From Acidobacteriota bacterium (lineage in GTDB: Bacteria; Actinomycetota; Acidimicrobiia; Spongiisociales; UBA5794), in assembly GCA_004356175.1 (NCBI GenBank), contig SMXV01000088.1, positions 1 to 5,963 of the forward strand: a DNA stretch of 5,963 nucleotides, in the 5' to 3' direction. The notes beneath the pieces are model-generated. The model had not been told where the DNA came from and searched no databases. It saw nothing but the letters and a program-made list of their open reading frames with translations. Shown piece by piece: positions 4,761-5,963 of this stretch. A program made the translations under genes and the position numbers. Positions within the stretch are counted from its first letter, which is position 1, and each line of letters begins with the position of its first letter.

Positions 4761-5963
4761 CAGTGCCGGTTTCTTGTTCGGATGCGAATTGGTGTTCCTG
4801 TGAAGTCGTATGTGTCACGTATACGGTTCTCGATGAACCGGATATAGTCGTCGCTGAGCTCCCCTCCGCGGACGAAGAGGACAAACGTCGGCGGTTCTGT
4901 CTCCGCCTGAACGGCGTAGAGGATTTTCGGTCGTCTTCCCTTTCGCATCGGTGGCGGGTGCGCCTCCTGAAGCGATCGAACAAGCCTATTCACCTGGGAC
5001 GCCGGGATGCGCTGTCTGCGGTGTTCGAGGACTGTGCGGATGTACTTCGGAAGCCGGTGGGTTCGTGCACCAGTCAACGCCGACATGCGCAGAACAGGTG
5101 CCCAGCCGACAAACGCGAGCCTGTCAGCGACCGAGTCTTCGGTTTCGAGGCGTTCGTCCTCTGTCAGTTCGTCCCACTTGTTGAGGACAATGATGAGTCC
5201 AGCACCTGCCTTTGCGATCTCCTCGGCGAGTCGCTGCTCCTGATGGGTTGCACCTCTCTGGCCATCGACGATGAAGAGTACTACATCGGCTTGGCGCACA
5301 ACGTCGTGCGCCCGTAGAACCGAGTAGTAGTCAGCATCATCCTTGATCTTGGTCGCTTTCTTGATTCCAGCGGTGTCGATGACCTCAAAATATTCACCTT
5401 CGATCTCGACGACAAGGTTGATGGGGTCCCTCGTCGTGCCGGGAATATCCGAGACCAGCACGCGTTCGGTACCAGCCAACCGGTTGAGCATCGTCGACTT
5501 TCCCACGTTCGGACGGCCAACGATGGCAAGGCTCGCGATTGTTTCGGGGTCACCGTCGCCCTCGAGGTCTGTCGGCAGGGCTGCGACGAGTTGATCGAGG
5601 AACTCCCCTGTGTTGCGACCGCCGAGGGCAGAGACGGGAATCGGTGGACCGAGTCCGAGGCCCCACAGGTGGGCAAGATCGGACTCACCTGAGGGCGAGT
5701 CGACTTTGTTTGCAGCAAGAAGGTATGGGACGCCCGAACGCTGCACAATCCGCGCCATGCCCACATCATCGTCTGTGAGATCGGTCATTGCATCGGCTAC
5801 GAATATCACAAGGTCGGCCCCCGAGACGGCGATCTCCGCCTGCTCCTTGATATCTGCCGTCAGCTGCACCTCAGGACGCGCCTCCCACCCGCCGGTATCA
5901 ACCACGTGAAACTCATGACCAGCCCACTCAGCATCGAACTGCCTCCGGTCGCGCGTCACACCA
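4760..5963 (-). CDS. der: Ribosome-assembly GTPase Der/EngA (5' end outside window)
   Basis: Der has two GTPase domains in tandem plus a KH-like domain and acts in late assembly of the 50S ribosomal subunit. About 400 residues are visible and the P-loop of the first domain is missing beyond the right edge. Numbering from the GTG valine at 5959: the first domain retains the switch region (G)-V-T-R-D at the edge, D21-T-G-G, N84-K-V-D and S110-A-L. The second has G148-R-P-N-V-G-K-S, G174-T-T-R-D, D195-T-A-G-I, N260-K-W-D and S293-A-L. The C-terminal KH-like part covers about 310-399 and includes the P-P-x-x-x-K-G-R-R-P-K-I-L-Y-x-x-Q pattern. The apparent GTG start is internal; the real gene should continue about 40 codons upstream. 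It leads directly into the carboxylase gene. Confidence 0.97.
   Translation of the reverse strand, partial: GVTRDRRQFDAEWAGHEFHVVDTGGWEARPEVQLTADIKEQAEIAVSGADLVIFVADAMTDLTDDDVGMARIVQRSGVPYLLAANKVDSPSGESDLAHLWGLGLGPPIPVSALGGRNTGEFLDQLVAALPTDLEGDGDPETIASLAIVGRPNVGKSTMLNRLAGTERVLVSDIPGTTRDPINLVVEIEGEYFEVIDTAGIKKATKIKDDADYYSVLRAHDVVRQADVVLFIVDGQRGATHQEQRLAEEIAKAGAGLIIVLNKWDELTEDERLETEDSVADRLAFVGWAPVLRMSALTGARTHRLPKYIRTVLEHRRQRIPASQVNRLVRSLQEAHPPPMRKGRRPKILYAVQAETEPPTFVLFVRGGELSDDYIRFIENRIRDTYDFTGTPIRIRTRNRH

Overview
The window looks like chromosomal core sequence from an actinobacterium. The strongest pointer is the gene run pgsA-type phosphatidyltransferase, gcvH, GarA-like FHA protein and FtsR-like MerR regulator. 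From memory this is the order seen in mycobacteria (pgsA2, gcvH, garA, Rv1828), although there other genes lie between pgsA2 and gcvH. The base composition looks moderate for an actinobacterium (mid-50s % GC by eye, not computed), so a lineage such as Acidimicrobiia is possible, but that is only an inference. Every gene I can support is on the minus strand, so the functional order runs from high to low coordinates.

Right part (5963 to 3082): the 3' part of the ribosome-assembly GTPase gene der, cut by the window edge, is followed by an acyl-CoA carboxylase beta (carboxyltransferase) gene sharing a TGATG junction. Next comes a 53-residue single-membrane-span protein joined through an ATGA overlap. 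These three look like one translationally coupled unit.

Middle (3081 to 2746): a 262-bp gene-free stretch holds a striking set of short degenerate tandem arrays with 7- or 8-bp periods and unrelated unit sequences. It ends at a well-formed tRNA-Pro(GGG) gene.

Left part (2713 to 1): a small beta-rich protein of the apparent DUF6941 type overlaps pgsA (GTGA). A 30-bp gap carrying a strong ribosome binding site leads to gcvH, which starts with TTG. A 76-bp gap then carries a perfect 10-bp inverted repeat and a -10-like box that would give a leaderless message for the FHA protein. The FHA gene overlaps the MerR gene by 8 bp. The MerR gene shares a TGATG junction with the start of a secreted protein, visible for only 45 residues, possibly a penicillin-binding D-Ala-D-Ala carboxypeptidase.

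Together the genes cover translation (der, tRNA-Pro), acyl-CoA carboxylation, phospholipid synthesis, lipoyl-carrier one-carbon metabolism, a phospho-controlled metabolic switch (FHA) and probable control of cell division or envelope genes (MerR, secreted protein). Most of it is housekeeping. The items that are less ordinary are the unannotated 53-aa membrane protein, the heptamer arrays, the operator-like dyad before the FHA gene, and the altered phosphorylation motif of the FHA protein. I see no defence system, CRISPR array or mobile element.
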